Assembly: GCF_900258475.1 (NCBI RefSeq)
Contig: NZ_LT984887.1
Location: 97,932-161,931, forward strand
DNA length: 64,000 nucleotides
Source of the DNA: Anaerococcus sp. Marseille-P3915
GTDB lineage: Bacteria; Bacillota; Clostridia; Tissierellales; Peptoniphilaceae
Direction: 5' to 3'
In this document: positions 10,340 to 18,085 of the stretch, piece by piece
How the letters are laid out: each line of letters starts with the position of its first letter
Position numbering within the stretch: position 1 is the stretch's first letter
Made by a program: the position numbers and the translations under genes
Notes under the pieces: model-generated
The model's database searches: none
What the model saw: the letters and a program-made list of their open reading frames with translations, nothing else
What the model was told of the DNA's origin: nothing

Positions 10340-10384
10340 ACTTTGATAAGCATAATGTGATAAGATTAGTAATAAGGAGAATAT

Positions 10385-11656
10385 ATGAAAAAGATTTTAA
10401 AACTAAGTCTACTAATACTGGGACTTTTTATAAGTTTTGGGACAAGGGCCTTTGCAGATGAAAATACTTTAAAAAATGACATTTACGATGCAATATATAA
10501 AAACATTGATGGAAAGCTTACTTATGACATAAATATAAAATCAATCGGTGGAGAAAGTGATGTTGATATAAGGATGTCAAATGCTGATACGCCTTATCTT
10601 CCATCAGCATCGACTATAAAAATTTTCATAGGTCTTGCCATGAGAGATGCCATATATGATGGAGATTTTTCTTATACTGATGATATAAAAGAAGACCTTG
10701 ACCTAGCCTTAAGAAATTCAGATAATGATGCAACAAACCGCCTCATAGAAAAATTAGGTTTTGATAGGATAAATAGAGCGATTTTTAAATATACTTTGTC
10801 AGATAAAACTAGGCTTAATAGGCTAATGCTTGGCCAAGGAGATGAAAATATAACAAACTCTAAGGACCTAACTAAGGGACTCATTGAAATTTATAAGTCA
10901 AATGATGAAATATCTAAAGATATGATAAAATCAATGGAAGATTCATCATCAAAAAGAGTCAAGCTTTTAAAAGATATAAATCCAAGCTTATATTGCCTAA
11001 ACAAAACAGGCGAGCTAAAAAATATTGAAAATGACCTAGCCCTTATAAATACTGGAAAGTCTAGCTTTATAATAAGCCTTTTGACAGAAGATAGGGCAAA
11101 TCTTGGTCGTGATATGCAAATAAAGCTCATAAATAACTTAGGTTTAGAAATAACAGAGGCCTTCGTTAATTATGATAAGAAGATGACTCTTCTTAAGGAG
11201 CAAAAAGAAAGAGCAGAGATTTCTAGGATGGATACGACAGAGAAGAAACTAGCCTATGCAATTTATAAAAATCAGATAAGTTATGATGCAGCAAGCCTTT
11301 TATTAAAGACAAATTCTGTTGATAATATTAGAGAAAATTTAGAAAAATCAAATAAGAAATCAGAATATCTAGTAATAAGAGCAAGTGATTGCCTCGCCAA
11401 GCTTACAAAAAATAAAATAGAAAGTAAGGATGATAGGACCCTTAACCTAATTAGACTTATTTATACAGATAAAAAAGATTTAAGACAAATAAATACCAGC
11501 CTTGCCCTAGCCTTTTATAACAACAACAGGAGCCTAGAAGCTGCAAAGACTCTTCTAGAAAAATCTCCAAGGGCAAGTCTTGATATTAGGTCAAAGCTAT
11601 TGGCTAATATCAAAAACTCAGAAGAAATGGTAGAAAAAGCCAAAAAAATCCTATAG
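10385..11656 (+). CDS. Secreted class A beta-lactamase-fold serine hydrolase
   Basis: 423 residues with a signal peptide 1-24 (RAFA). The serine hydrolase motifs are in order: SxxK as STIK with nucleophile Ser76 and Lys79, SDN at 112-114, and KTG at 207-209. The omega-loop position that carries the deacylating Glu in true class A enzymes reads KTRLN (141-145), with Lys where E-x-x-L-N would have Glu. Acyl-enzyme might therefore be slow to hydrolyse, and the protein may act as a penicillin-binding or transpeptidase-like enzyme rather than a resistance enzyme. A helical extension of about 160 residues follows (260-423). AAGGAG precedes the ATG. Confidence 0.8.
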   Translation: MKKILKLSLLILGLFISFGTRAFADENTLKNDIYDAIYKNIDGKLTYDINIKSIGGESDVDIRMSNADTPYLPSASTIKIFIGLAMRDAIYDGDFSYTDDIKEDLDLALRNSDNDATNRLIEKLGFDRINRAIFKYTLSDKTRLNRLMLGQGDENITNSKDLTKGLIEIYKSNDEISKDMIKSMEDSSSKRVKLLKDINPSLYCLNKTGELKNIENDLALINTGKSSFIISLLTEDRANLGRDMQIKLINNLGLEITEAFVNYDKKMTLLKEQKERAEISRMDTTEKKLAYAIYKNQISYDAASLLLKTNSVDNIRENLEKSNKKSEYLVIRASDCLAKLTKNKIESKDDRTLNLIRLIYTDKKDLRQINTSLALAFYNNNRSLEAAKTLLEKSPRASLDIRSKLLANIKNSEEMVEKAKKIL

Positions 11657-11669
11657 AAAAGAAATAAAC

Positions 11670-12587
11670 ATGATATTAATTGCAGATGATACGATAAGAG
11701 TAGATAAGTATATATCCGACGAACTTGATGAAATACCAAGGGAGAAGATAAAAGACTTTATCAAGGATAAGCTTATACTAGTAAATGAAAATCAAATAAA
11801 ACCATCTTTCAAGCTAAAAGAGGGCGATGAAATCTTTATCGACGATAGCCTATTTGAAGTACCTGAATTAATAGCAGAAGACATCCCCCTAGATGTGGTC
11901 TATGAAAATGATGACTTAGCAGTCATTAACAAGCAAAAAAATCTCATAGTCCATCCGGCAGGATCAATTGTGACTGGAACCCTTGTAAATGCCTTGCTTT
12001 TTAAGTATGGTTATGACAATCTCTCCCACATTGGTGGCGAAGATAGGCCAGGCATTGTCCATAGACTTGATAAGGATACGACTGGTCTTATGGTAATTGC
12101 CAAAAATAACGACTCCTACCGCTACCTTAAAAATCTTTTTGAAACTAGGAAGGTCAGAAAAGAATATCTGGCAATAGTCTTTGGGAATTTTAGGGAAAAA
12201 TCAGCCAGGATAGAAAATTTTATGGGCAGAGACCCCCAAAATAGGAGAAAGATGGCGGTTTTAAATTCAGGGAGAAAGGCCATTTCTGAATATGAGGTCC
12301 TAAGTGAGGTCGAGAGATTTTCCCTAGTTAGGGTTCATATAATAACAGGCAGGACCCATCAGATAAGGGTCCATATGACAGATATAAACCATCCCCTCCT
12401 AGGAGATCCAGTCTATGGTAATTTCAAGCACAAATTTAACCTAGACCACCCACTTCTTCACTGCACCTACCTTGCCTTTGAAGATAAAAATGGAGAAAAA
12501 TTAGAATTTAACCAAGACCCACCAGAAGAATTTATGAAGTATCTAAATATCTTAGGCCTTGATAAAGAGAAGATAAAAGTTGAGTGA
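11670..12587 (+). CDS. RluA/RluD-family 23S rRNA pseudouridine synthase
   Basis: 305 residues: an N-terminal S4 RNA-binding domain (about 7-60, RVDKYISDEL ... ILVNENQIKPSFKLKEGDEI) and a catalytic domain. The latter carries the family motif HRLDKDTTG at 131-139, with the catalytic Asp at 134, plus GRTHQIRVHM near residue 228. It converts uridine to pseudouridine in RNA; RluD is the closest well-known relative, but target sites cannot be read from sequence. The gene begins 13 bases after the previous stop without a strong ribosome site. Its stop lies inside the stem of its own terminator. Confidence 0.88.
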   Translation: MILIADDTIRVDKYISDELDEIPREKIKDFIKDKLILVNENQIKPSFKLKEGDEIFIDDSLFEVPELIAEDIPLDVVYENDDLAVINKQKNLIVHPAGSIVTGTLVNALLFKYGYDNLSHIGGEDRPGIVHRLDKDTTGLMVIAKNNDSYRYLKNLFETRKVRKEYLAIVFGNFREKSARIENFMGRDPQNRRKMAVLNSGRKAISEYEVLSEVERFSLVRVHIITGRTHQIRVHMTDINHPLLGDPVYGNFKHKFNLDHPLLHCTYLAFEDKNGEKLEFNQDPPEEFMKYLNILGLDKEKIKVE

Positions 12588-12604
12588 AAGCTCAGCTTTT
12601 TTAT
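12576..12604 (+). terminator. Terminator overlapping the RluA-family stop codon
   Basis: A 9-bp stem AAAGTTGAG/CTCAGCTTT (one G-U pair, 6-base loop) is followed by a T run. The upstream arm is inside the coding region. Confidence 0.8.
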
Positions 12605-12614
12605 TTAATTAAAA

Positions 12615-12646
12615 GTCTTAAATTATATGATATAATTATATAAGAC
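12615..12646 (+). promoter_or_regulatory. Putative comM promoter with flanking inverted repeat
   Basis: A TATAAT -10 at about 12631-12636 sits between the 6-bp inverted arms GTCTTA (12615-12620) and TAAGAC (12641-12646). The -35 is poor. The symmetry could be an operator or AT-rich coincidence. Confidence 0.35.
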
Positions 12647-12657
12647 AGGGGGTTAAT

Positions 12658-14187
12658 ATGTATTCAAAAACTAATACAACTTCACTAATTGGCCTTGAAG
12701 GAAGGCTGGTGGAGGTTGAAAGCGATATAACAAGCGGCTTGCCAAAATTTAATATAGTTGGTTTGCCAGATTCATCGATAAATGAAGCCAAGGATAGGGT
12801 GAGGGTTGCCCTAATAAATTCTGGCTACAAATTTCCAGCAGGTAGGATTACCATAAATTTATCACCAGCTGACTTAAAAAAGGAAGGCACACAACTAGAT
12901 TTGCCTATTGCCATTTCCCTTCTAAGTTCTATGGGCATCATTGAAAGGATAAATGATGACTTCATCTTTCTTGGAGAACTTTCTCTAGATGGGAGGATTA
13001 TGCCAATTAGGGGAGCTCTTGCCATGGTCATTTCTATGAGGGAAAAGGGCTTTAATAAATTTATAATTCCTTACGAAAATAGGGATGAATGTGCCATTAT
13101 ATCTGACATAGAAGTCTATCCTTTTATGAAATTAGAAGAAATTGTCGGATTTTTAAATGGAGACATTAGTAAAAGCCCTTATAAGATAAATCCAGCCCTT
13201 CTTGAAGATAAGGTATCCTATGACTATGATTTTAAGGACCTTAAGGGCCAGGAAAATCTCAAACGTGCACTTCAAATAGCAGCTGCTGGAGGCCATAACC
13301 TACTCATGATAGGAGCTCCGGGATCTGGAAAGACCTTCTCAGCCAAGCATTTACCAACAATTCTTCCAGATATGAGCTTTGAAGAAAGGGTGGAGGTTAC
13401 AAAAATTTATTCTATAATGGGACTTCTTGATAGCGGTCATCTTGTAAATGAAAGACCTTTTAGGGCACCCCACCACTCATCAAGCCAGGTAGCCCTCATA
13501 GGCGGCGGCCATTCTGTTCCAAAGCCTGGTGAGATAACCCTAGCCCATAGGGGAGTTTTGTTTTTGGATGAGTTTCCAGAATACCAGAAAAATGTTATCG
13601 AAGCTTTGAGAGAACCCCTAGAAAACAAGGAAATAAACGTGGCTCGTGCCCAGGCAAGCGTCAAATATCCTTCAGATTTTATTCTAATTGCAGCCATGAA
13701 CCCATGCCCATGCGGCAATTATGGCAATCCACTTAAGGAATGCACTTGCTCCATAAATGAGATTAGAAGATATTTAAATAAAATTTCTTCCCCAATCCTA
13801 GATAGGATTGACATCCACATAGAGATAAAACCTGTCAAATACGATGATTTAAGGGGAGATACTAAGTCTAAAACATCAGCTGAGCTAAAAAGTGAGGTAG
13901 TAAGGGCAAGGGAAATTCAAAGTGATCGATACAAGGACGAAAAAATAAAAACAAACGCCCTACTTTCAACCAGGCAGATGAAAAAATATATCAAACTTAG
14001 CCCAGACGTTGAAAAAATTGGTCAAGTAGCCTTTAACAAATATAATTTTTCGGTAAGAAGCTATAACAAAATCCTTAAGATGGCAAGGACTATAGCAGAC
14101 CTTGAGGCAAGCCCAGAAATTACTCAAAAGCACCTCTTAGAAGCCATCAGATACAGGTCCTTGGATGATAAGTATTGGAGCGTATAA
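12658..14187 (+). CDS. comM: ComM/YifB-family Mg-chelatase-like AAA+ ATPase
   Basis: 509 residues, the normal size. N-terminal LonB-like/ChlI domain (about 1-165, with GLPDSSINEAKDRVR), then a AAA+ domain with Walker A GAPGSGKT (about 218-225) and the conserved FRAPHHSSS and HRGVLFLDEF. The C-terminal Mg-chelatase domain contains MNPCPCGN and a late SVRSYNKILKMARTIADLE. ComM is a hexameric helicase that promotes branch migration during natural transformation in Gram-negative bacteria; the homologue's role here is inferred. Its stop TAA overlaps the ATG of the pilus-type ATPase (TAATG), so the two are translationally coupled. Confidence 0.9.
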   Translation: MYSKTNTTSLIGLEGRLVEVESDITSGLPKFNIVGLPDSSINEAKDRVRVALINSGYKFPAGRITINLSPADLKKEGTQLDLPIAISLLSSMGIIERINDDFIFLGELSLDGRIMPIRGALAMVISMREKGFNKFIIPYENRDECAIISDIEVYPFMKLEEIVGFLNGDISKSPYKINPALLEDKVSYDYDFKDLKGQENLKRALQIAAAGGHNLLMIGAPGSGKTFSAKHLPTILPDMSFEERVEVTKIYSIMGLLDSGHLVNERPFRAPHHSSSQVALIGGGHSVPKPGEITLAHRGVLFLDEFPEYQKNVIEALREPLENKEINVARAQASVKYPSDFILIAAMNPCPCGNYGNPLKECTCSINEIRRYLNKISSPILDRIDIHIEIKPVKYDDLRGDTKSKTSAELKSEVVRAREIQSDRYKDEKIKTNALLSTRQMKKYIKLSPDVEKIGQVAFNKYNFSVRSYNKILKMARTIADLEASPEITQKHLLEAIRYRSLDDKYWSV

Positions 14188-15362
14188 TGCTTGACCAAAG
14201 AAAGATTTTATCCGATATAGATGGCTTTATCAACGATTTATTAAGCCACGCTATAAGGGAAAATGCATCTGATATCCATATTCAACAAGAAGAAACTTAT
14301 GGCAAGATTAGATTAAGGATAGATGGGATTTTGTTTGATATAATGAGGATCAATAAAACAAATGCCAAGATGCTTATATCGAAAATAAAAGTGGAAGCCA
14401 AGATGGATATTTCAGAAAAACGCCTCCCTCAAGACGGGGCCCTAAAGCTAGATAATTTTGAAAACATCGATTTTAGGATATCAACCCTTGCCACAGTCAA
14501 TGGTGAAAAGCTAGTCCTAAGAATCCTTTCCTTAGAAAGATTTAAAAATAGGGGAAGGCTTCTAGGTTTTTCTGACAATTCTAAGGAAAAATTGCAAAAG
14601 GCAATCAGCAAGAAAAGCGGCATGGTCCTAATAAGTGGGCCCACAGGTTCAGGAAAATCCACCTCTCTCTACAGCCTTTTAGAAAGCCTAAATACAGAGG
14701 AAGTAAACATAGTTTCAATTGAAGACCCAGTTGAATACAAGATAGAAAATATAAATCAAATATCAGTAAAGGAAAAAATCGGCTTAACCTATCCTAAAAT
14801 CCTAAGGGCTATCCTCCGCCAAGACCCAGACATAATAATGATTGGCGAGATAAGAGATAAGGAGACAGCAGCCATAGCCATAAGGGCGGCCATAACTGGT
14901 CATTTAGTCGTGAGCACAACTCACACGACTGATGCCCTCTCAGCCTTAGTGAGACTAAAAGACCTAGGAGTAGAGGAATTTCTCATAAGATCGGCCATAA
15001 ATGCCCTGGCCAGCCAAAGGCTAGTCAGAAAATTATGCACCTGCAAAAAAGCCGACACCATGACAGACTTCGAATATGAACTAGTAAGCAAATACCTAAG
15101 GGTAGATAAGAATACAAAAATTTACAGGCCTGTAGGCTGCCCAAAATGTAAAAAAGGCTACCTAGAACGCCAGGCAGTAGAAGAAGTAATCCTAATAGAT
15201 GATGAATTTAAAGACATCCTCAAAAACTACGGCCTAGAATCAAAGGAACTAAAGGATAAGCTAAAAAAAGAAAAATTCAGACCAATGCTAACAAATGGCC
15301 TAATCCAAATAATGGAGGGTGAGACTTCTTTTGAAGAAGTGTTAAAGGTCCTAGACTATTGA
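14187..15362 (+). CDS. GspE/PilB-type secretion or pilus ATPase
   Basis: 391 residues from the ATG at 14187, which has GGAG 6 bases upstream; the in-frame TTG at 14175 is less likely. It contains the N2-like segment ASDIHIQQEE, Walker A GPTGSGKS (about 151-158), the Asp box, a Walker B segment DIIMIGEIRDKET, and the His box GHLVVSTTHT. A C-terminal CTC...CPKC cluster is suited to binding zinc. The family powers assembly of type II secretion pseudopili, type IV pili or competence pili. No gspF, prepilin or peptidase gene is next to it, so it looks orphaned here. Coupling to comM hints at a DNA-uptake role. Confidence 0.88.
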   Translation: MLDQRKILSDIDGFINDLLSHAIRENASDIHIQQEETYGKIRLRIDGILFDIMRINKTNAKMLISKIKVEAKMDISEKRLPQDGALKLDNFENIDFRISTLATVNGEKLVLRILSLERFKNRGRLLGFSDNSKEKLQKAISKKSGMVLISGPTGSGKSTSLYSLLESLNTEEVNIVSIEDPVEYKIENINQISVKEKIGLTYPKILRAILRQDPDIIMIGEIRDKETAAIAIRAAITGHLVVSTTHTTDALSALVRLKDLGVEEFLIRSAINALASQRLVRKLCTCKKADTMTDFEYELVSKYLRVDKNTKIYRPVGCPKCKKGYLERQAVEEVILIDDEFKDILKNYGLESKELKDKLKKEKFRPMLTNGLIQIMEGETSFEEVLKVLDY

Positions 15363-15371
15363 GGCTAAATT

Positions 15372-16664
15372 ATGAAAAAACATAAAAAAATATTAACACT
15401 TGCAATTGCTCTTATAATTGGTCTTTCTCTATCATTTATTTTAAGAGATAGGAAAGAGCATTTTGATTATGAAATTGACCCTAAATATTATTCCAAAAGC
15501 CAGAGCTCCTTTGAAAATGACTTTGACTATGCCTTTGACACTCTAGAAAAATACTATGCACTGTTTTACAGGAATGGGACCTATGATTTTTTGAAAAGGC
15601 GAAATGACTATAAGAAAGAAATCAAAAATATAAGTACAGATAGGGAGTTTTTTGACAGGATGAATAAGATTTTAGCAGACTTGGGTGATGGTCATACCAA
15701 TCTCTTAGATAATGAAGAATCTTATGACATGAAGGCGACCTTTGTCTTATCCAACAAGGAGGAAAAGGGAGAAGTAAATGTTGATTTGATAAATTATTTG
15801 TTTGGGACAAAAATCTCACGTTACTTCGAAAAGGTTTTTAAAGAATCTAAGGCTGCTACAAAAAATCTAATTACCCAAGACATAAATAAGGACATAGCCT
15901 ATTTAAAAATTAGGGCAATGATTGACCCAGGTACAGCAGATTTTGAGGAAGACTTAGACCTTTTAAAAACTTACCTAAAAAAATCAAAAAATAAAAAGGC
16001 TTTAATTATTGATCTTAGAGGCAATGGTGGGGGTAATTCTGCTTATACAGATAGCTATTTGTATCCGATGATTTTGGGGAAAAGAGAGTTTAAAGATAGC
16101 CATGAGTATATCCTATTTAGGTCAGAAGAGGTCTTTAAGTATGATCCTCAGTATCCGGAATTAAAGGATTCCATAAAGAAAATTAAGGAGTCAGATTATA
16201 AATATTTGGAAGATAATATTCCTTTTCTTAAGAAAGATAAGAAGATGATGGAGAATATCAGAAAAAACTACACTCACATCATCTTTAATCCTGGTCTTGA
16301 AAATACTGGCGAATTTGGAGATGACTATAAATTTAATGGCAAGCTCTATCTTTTGATAGATGAAGATGTTTATTCATCAGGCCAAATAGCAGCCCACTTT
16401 TTTAGCGATAATAAGCTTGGAACAATTATAGGGGAAAAGACAGGAGGAGATGGTATAGGGACAACACCAGCCATGGTAAAACTCCCAAACACCAAATACA
16501 TCCTAAGATTCTCCCATGAACTAGGCCTTAGGGAAACAAAGTCAATGGAAGAATCAACCTATACAATCCCAGATATAGAGATTTCCAAAAAAGATCAATC
16601 AGAAATTCCTTCTAATGATGGGTGCGTCAAAAAAGTAATAGAAATAGAAGCTCAAAAAAATTAG
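15372..16664 (+). CDS. S41-family (tail-specific type) peptidase, membrane anchored
   Basis: 430 residues. One hydrophobic segment at about 6-25 anchors or secretes the protein. The peptidase core shows IIDLRGNGGGNS, LIDEDVYSSGQ with the candidate nucleophile at Ser335/Ser336, and IIGEKTGGDG, which are S41/CtpA-fold marks. No PDZ domain is obvious before the core; instead the N-terminal helical region resembles the small S41 proteins of Gram-positive bacteria. Substrate unknown, acting outside the membrane. It begins 9 bases after the ATPase gene and may be co-transcribed. It ends at a strong bidirectional terminator. Confidence 0.8.
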   Translation: MKKHKKILTLAIALIIGLSLSFILRDRKEHFDYEIDPKYYSKSQSSFENDFDYAFDTLEKYYALFYRNGTYDFLKRRNDYKKEIKNISTDREFFDRMNKILADLGDGHTNLLDNEESYDMKATFVLSNKEEKGEVNVDLINYLFGTKISRYFEKVFKESKAATKNLITQDINKDIAYLKIRAMIDPGTADFEEDLDLLKTYLKKSKNKKALIIDLRGNGGGNSAYTDSYLYPMILGKREFKDSHEYILFRSEEVFKYDPQYPELKDSIKKIKESDYKYLEDNIPFLKKDKKMMENIRKNYTHIIFNPGLENTGEFGDDYKFNGKLYLLIDEDVYSSGQIAAHFFSDNKLGTIIGEKTGGDGIGTTPAMVKLPNTKYILRFSHELGLRETKSMEESTYTIPDIEISKKDQSEIPSNDGCVKKVIEIEAQKN

Positions 16665-16699
16665 CCTACAAACTTTAAAATAGTCTGTGGGCTTTTTTA
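16663..16699. terminator. Bidirectional terminator after the S41 peptidase
   Basis: An 8-bp stem AGCCTACA/TGTGGGCT (one G-T pair) spans 16663-16694 and is followed by TTTTTT. It separates two converging genes. Confidence 0.75.
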
Positions 16700-17584
16700 C
16701 ATTATGGAAAAAATTTCCTTGTACCTATCCTCAGCACCCAGCTTACTTGTTTGAAATTTGTTTATTTCAAGATTTGATCTTGTAAGGATATTCATAAATT
16801 CTATATAATTATCTTCATTCATATTTATTTCAAGAATGCTTCTATCAGGATTTTCCTCAAATTTAAATTTTTCATTCCTTTCCAAGATGTTTTTAAAGAC
16901 TGTAAGATTTTCATGATTTTTAAATCCTAACAATACTTTTAATTTCTTAAAATCATTAATATTTTCATAAATAAGTCCACCATCTTTTATAAAGAGGATA
17001 TCATTTGTAACCTGGTCTATTTCTAGTAGAGAGTGTGATGATATTATTAGGGTCTTACCATTTTTATGAAGGTCTGTAATAATATGTCTTGTTTTTAGGA
17101 TGCTTGTAGGGTCTAGGCCATTAAGAGGTTCATCCATTATTATAAGGTTATCATCCGGCATTATAGCCATGGCAAGGAGGAGGTGTTGTTTCATACCTAG
17201 AGAATAGGAGGCAACTTTCTTGTCGATATAAGAGCCAATATCTAAAAAATCAATCACATAGGAAATTCTATTTTCATCAAGCTTATGGCTTTCTTTTATA
17301 AATTTCAGATGGTCAAGACCAGTCAGATAGGGATATAGTATCGTATTATCTTTAAGGATTGACATTTTTTGAAAAACATCAGGCTTTTTATTGGAAATGC
17401 CAAAAATATTTATCTTCCCCTTATATGGTATAAGGTTTCCTATACAATTTATGAGGGTAGACTTACCTGCGCCATTTGGACCTACCAGGCCTAGGATTGT
17501 AGGCTTTTCTAAATCAAAAGAAATGTTTTTTAAAACCTTGTTTTTGCCATAAGATTTTTCTAAATTTTTAATAGATAGGATCAT
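16697..17584 (-). CDS. ABC transporter ATP-binding protein, ABC-2 type
   Basis: 295 residues. Walker A GPNGAGKST (about 35-43), a Q-loop region, the signature SYSLGMKQ, Walker B NLIIMDEPLNGLDP and the switch His in ISSHSLLE are all present. The C-terminal about 80 residues form a charged regulatory tail. It is transcribed away from the small secreted protein and giant permease at 17700-20596, which most likely supply its membrane partner. Typical roles are export of, or protection from, a hydrophobic peptide or drug; none can be chosen from sequence. A strong promoter with operator-like symmetry lies upstream. Confidence 0.85.
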   Translation of the reverse strand: MILSIKNLEKSYGKNKVLKNISFDLEKPTILGLVGPNGAGKSTLINCIGNLIPYKGKINIFGISNKKPDVFQKMSILKDNTILYPYLTGLDHLKFIKESHKLDENRISYVIDFLDIGSYIDKKVASYSLGMKQHLLLAMAIMPDDNLIIMDEPLNGLDPTSILKTRHIITDLHKNGKTLIISSHSLLEIDQVTNDILFIKDGGLIYENINDFKKLKVLLGFKNHENLTVFKNILERNEKFKFEENPDRSILEINMNEDNYIEFMNILTRSNLEINKFQTSKLGAEDRYKEIFSIM

Positions 17585-17604
17585 AAACCCTCCTTTACAA
17601 ATCC

Positions 17605-17652
17605 TAATACGTTAGTATAGTAATAATATATCGTATTATTATCTTTTGTCAA
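17605..17652 (-). promoter_or_regulatory. Promoter of the ABC ATPase gene with operator-like inverted repeat
   Basis: On the minus strand, TTGACA (17647-17652) and TATATT (17625-17630) are 16 bases apart. Arms TAATACG (17605-17611) and CGTATTA (17632-17638) form a perfect 7-bp inverted repeat spaced by 20 bases around the -10, as expected for a repressor site. No regulator gene is adjacent. Confidence 0.55.
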
Positions 17653-17663
17653 TATTTATCTCG

Positions 17664-18067
17664 TAGATAGGTCTATGCCCTACACAATTAGGAGAGATTA
17701 TGAATAAAATAAGAAAAATAATAATGATTGTACTAATGTTTGCATTATTACCTTTAGTAAATGTTAATGCTGAAACTGAAGTTAAAAAAGATACAGAATT
17801 TACAACAGGTTATAAAGCTGAAAAAGCTTATAGGTCAAAAATAGTTAGAGCAATGACACGTATGGCTCCTGATAAAGTCTATTATAAAAAACTTGAAGGA
17901 AACTATCTTTATGAAGGCTGGCTTTACTATGAAAGCTTTATTGGTATAGAGGAGAGCAGTGGATTAGGGTTATTTGTATATGGCGGCTATGTAAATGCTT
18001 ACCCAAAGAATGATGTAATGAATTTGACCGTTGATAGATAGTTAGATTAAGGGCATAGACTTTTCTA
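17664..18067. repeat. Inverted repeat flanking the small secreted-protein gene
   Basis: Arm 17664-17681 pairs with arm 18050-18067: 16 Watson-Crick pairs, one G-T and one mismatch over 18 positions, including 11 uninterrupted pairs (GTCTATGCCCT/AGGGCATAGAC). The left arm is 19-36 bases before the ATG and the right arm begins 9 bases after the stop. It could be a mini-element's ends or mRNA 5'/3' pairing. No target duplication is seen. Confidence 0.65.
17700..18041 (+). CDS. Small secreted protein, unknown function, within an ABC locus
   Basis: 113 residues with a clear signal peptide 1-24 (hydrophobic core then VNVNA), giving a mature chain of about 89 residues. The mature part has an Arg/Lys-rich middle (YRSKIVRAMTRMAPDKVYYKK) and a Gly/Tyr-rich C terminus (GLGLFVYGGYVNAYPKNDV). 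It has no Cys and no membrane anchor. GGAGAG lies 6 bases before the ATG. It lies between a divergent ABC ATPase and a downstream ABC-2 permease, and is bracketed by an 18-position inverted repeat. A bacteriocin-like peptide, a transporter accessory or a stress-induced exoprotein are all possible. No family is recognised. Confidence 0.7.
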   Translation: MNKIRKIIMIVLMFALLPLVNVNAETEVKKDTEFTTGYKAEKAYRSKIVRAMTRMAPDKVYYKKLEGNYLYEGWLYYESFIGIEESSGLGLFVYGGYVNAYPKNDVMNLTVDR

Positions 18068-18085
18068 ATATAGGAAGGAAAAATT

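Noticed and set aside
13437..13718. Antisense open frames across comM and other long genes
   Set aside because: They are shadows of strongly conserved genes, without ribosome sites or recognisable products.
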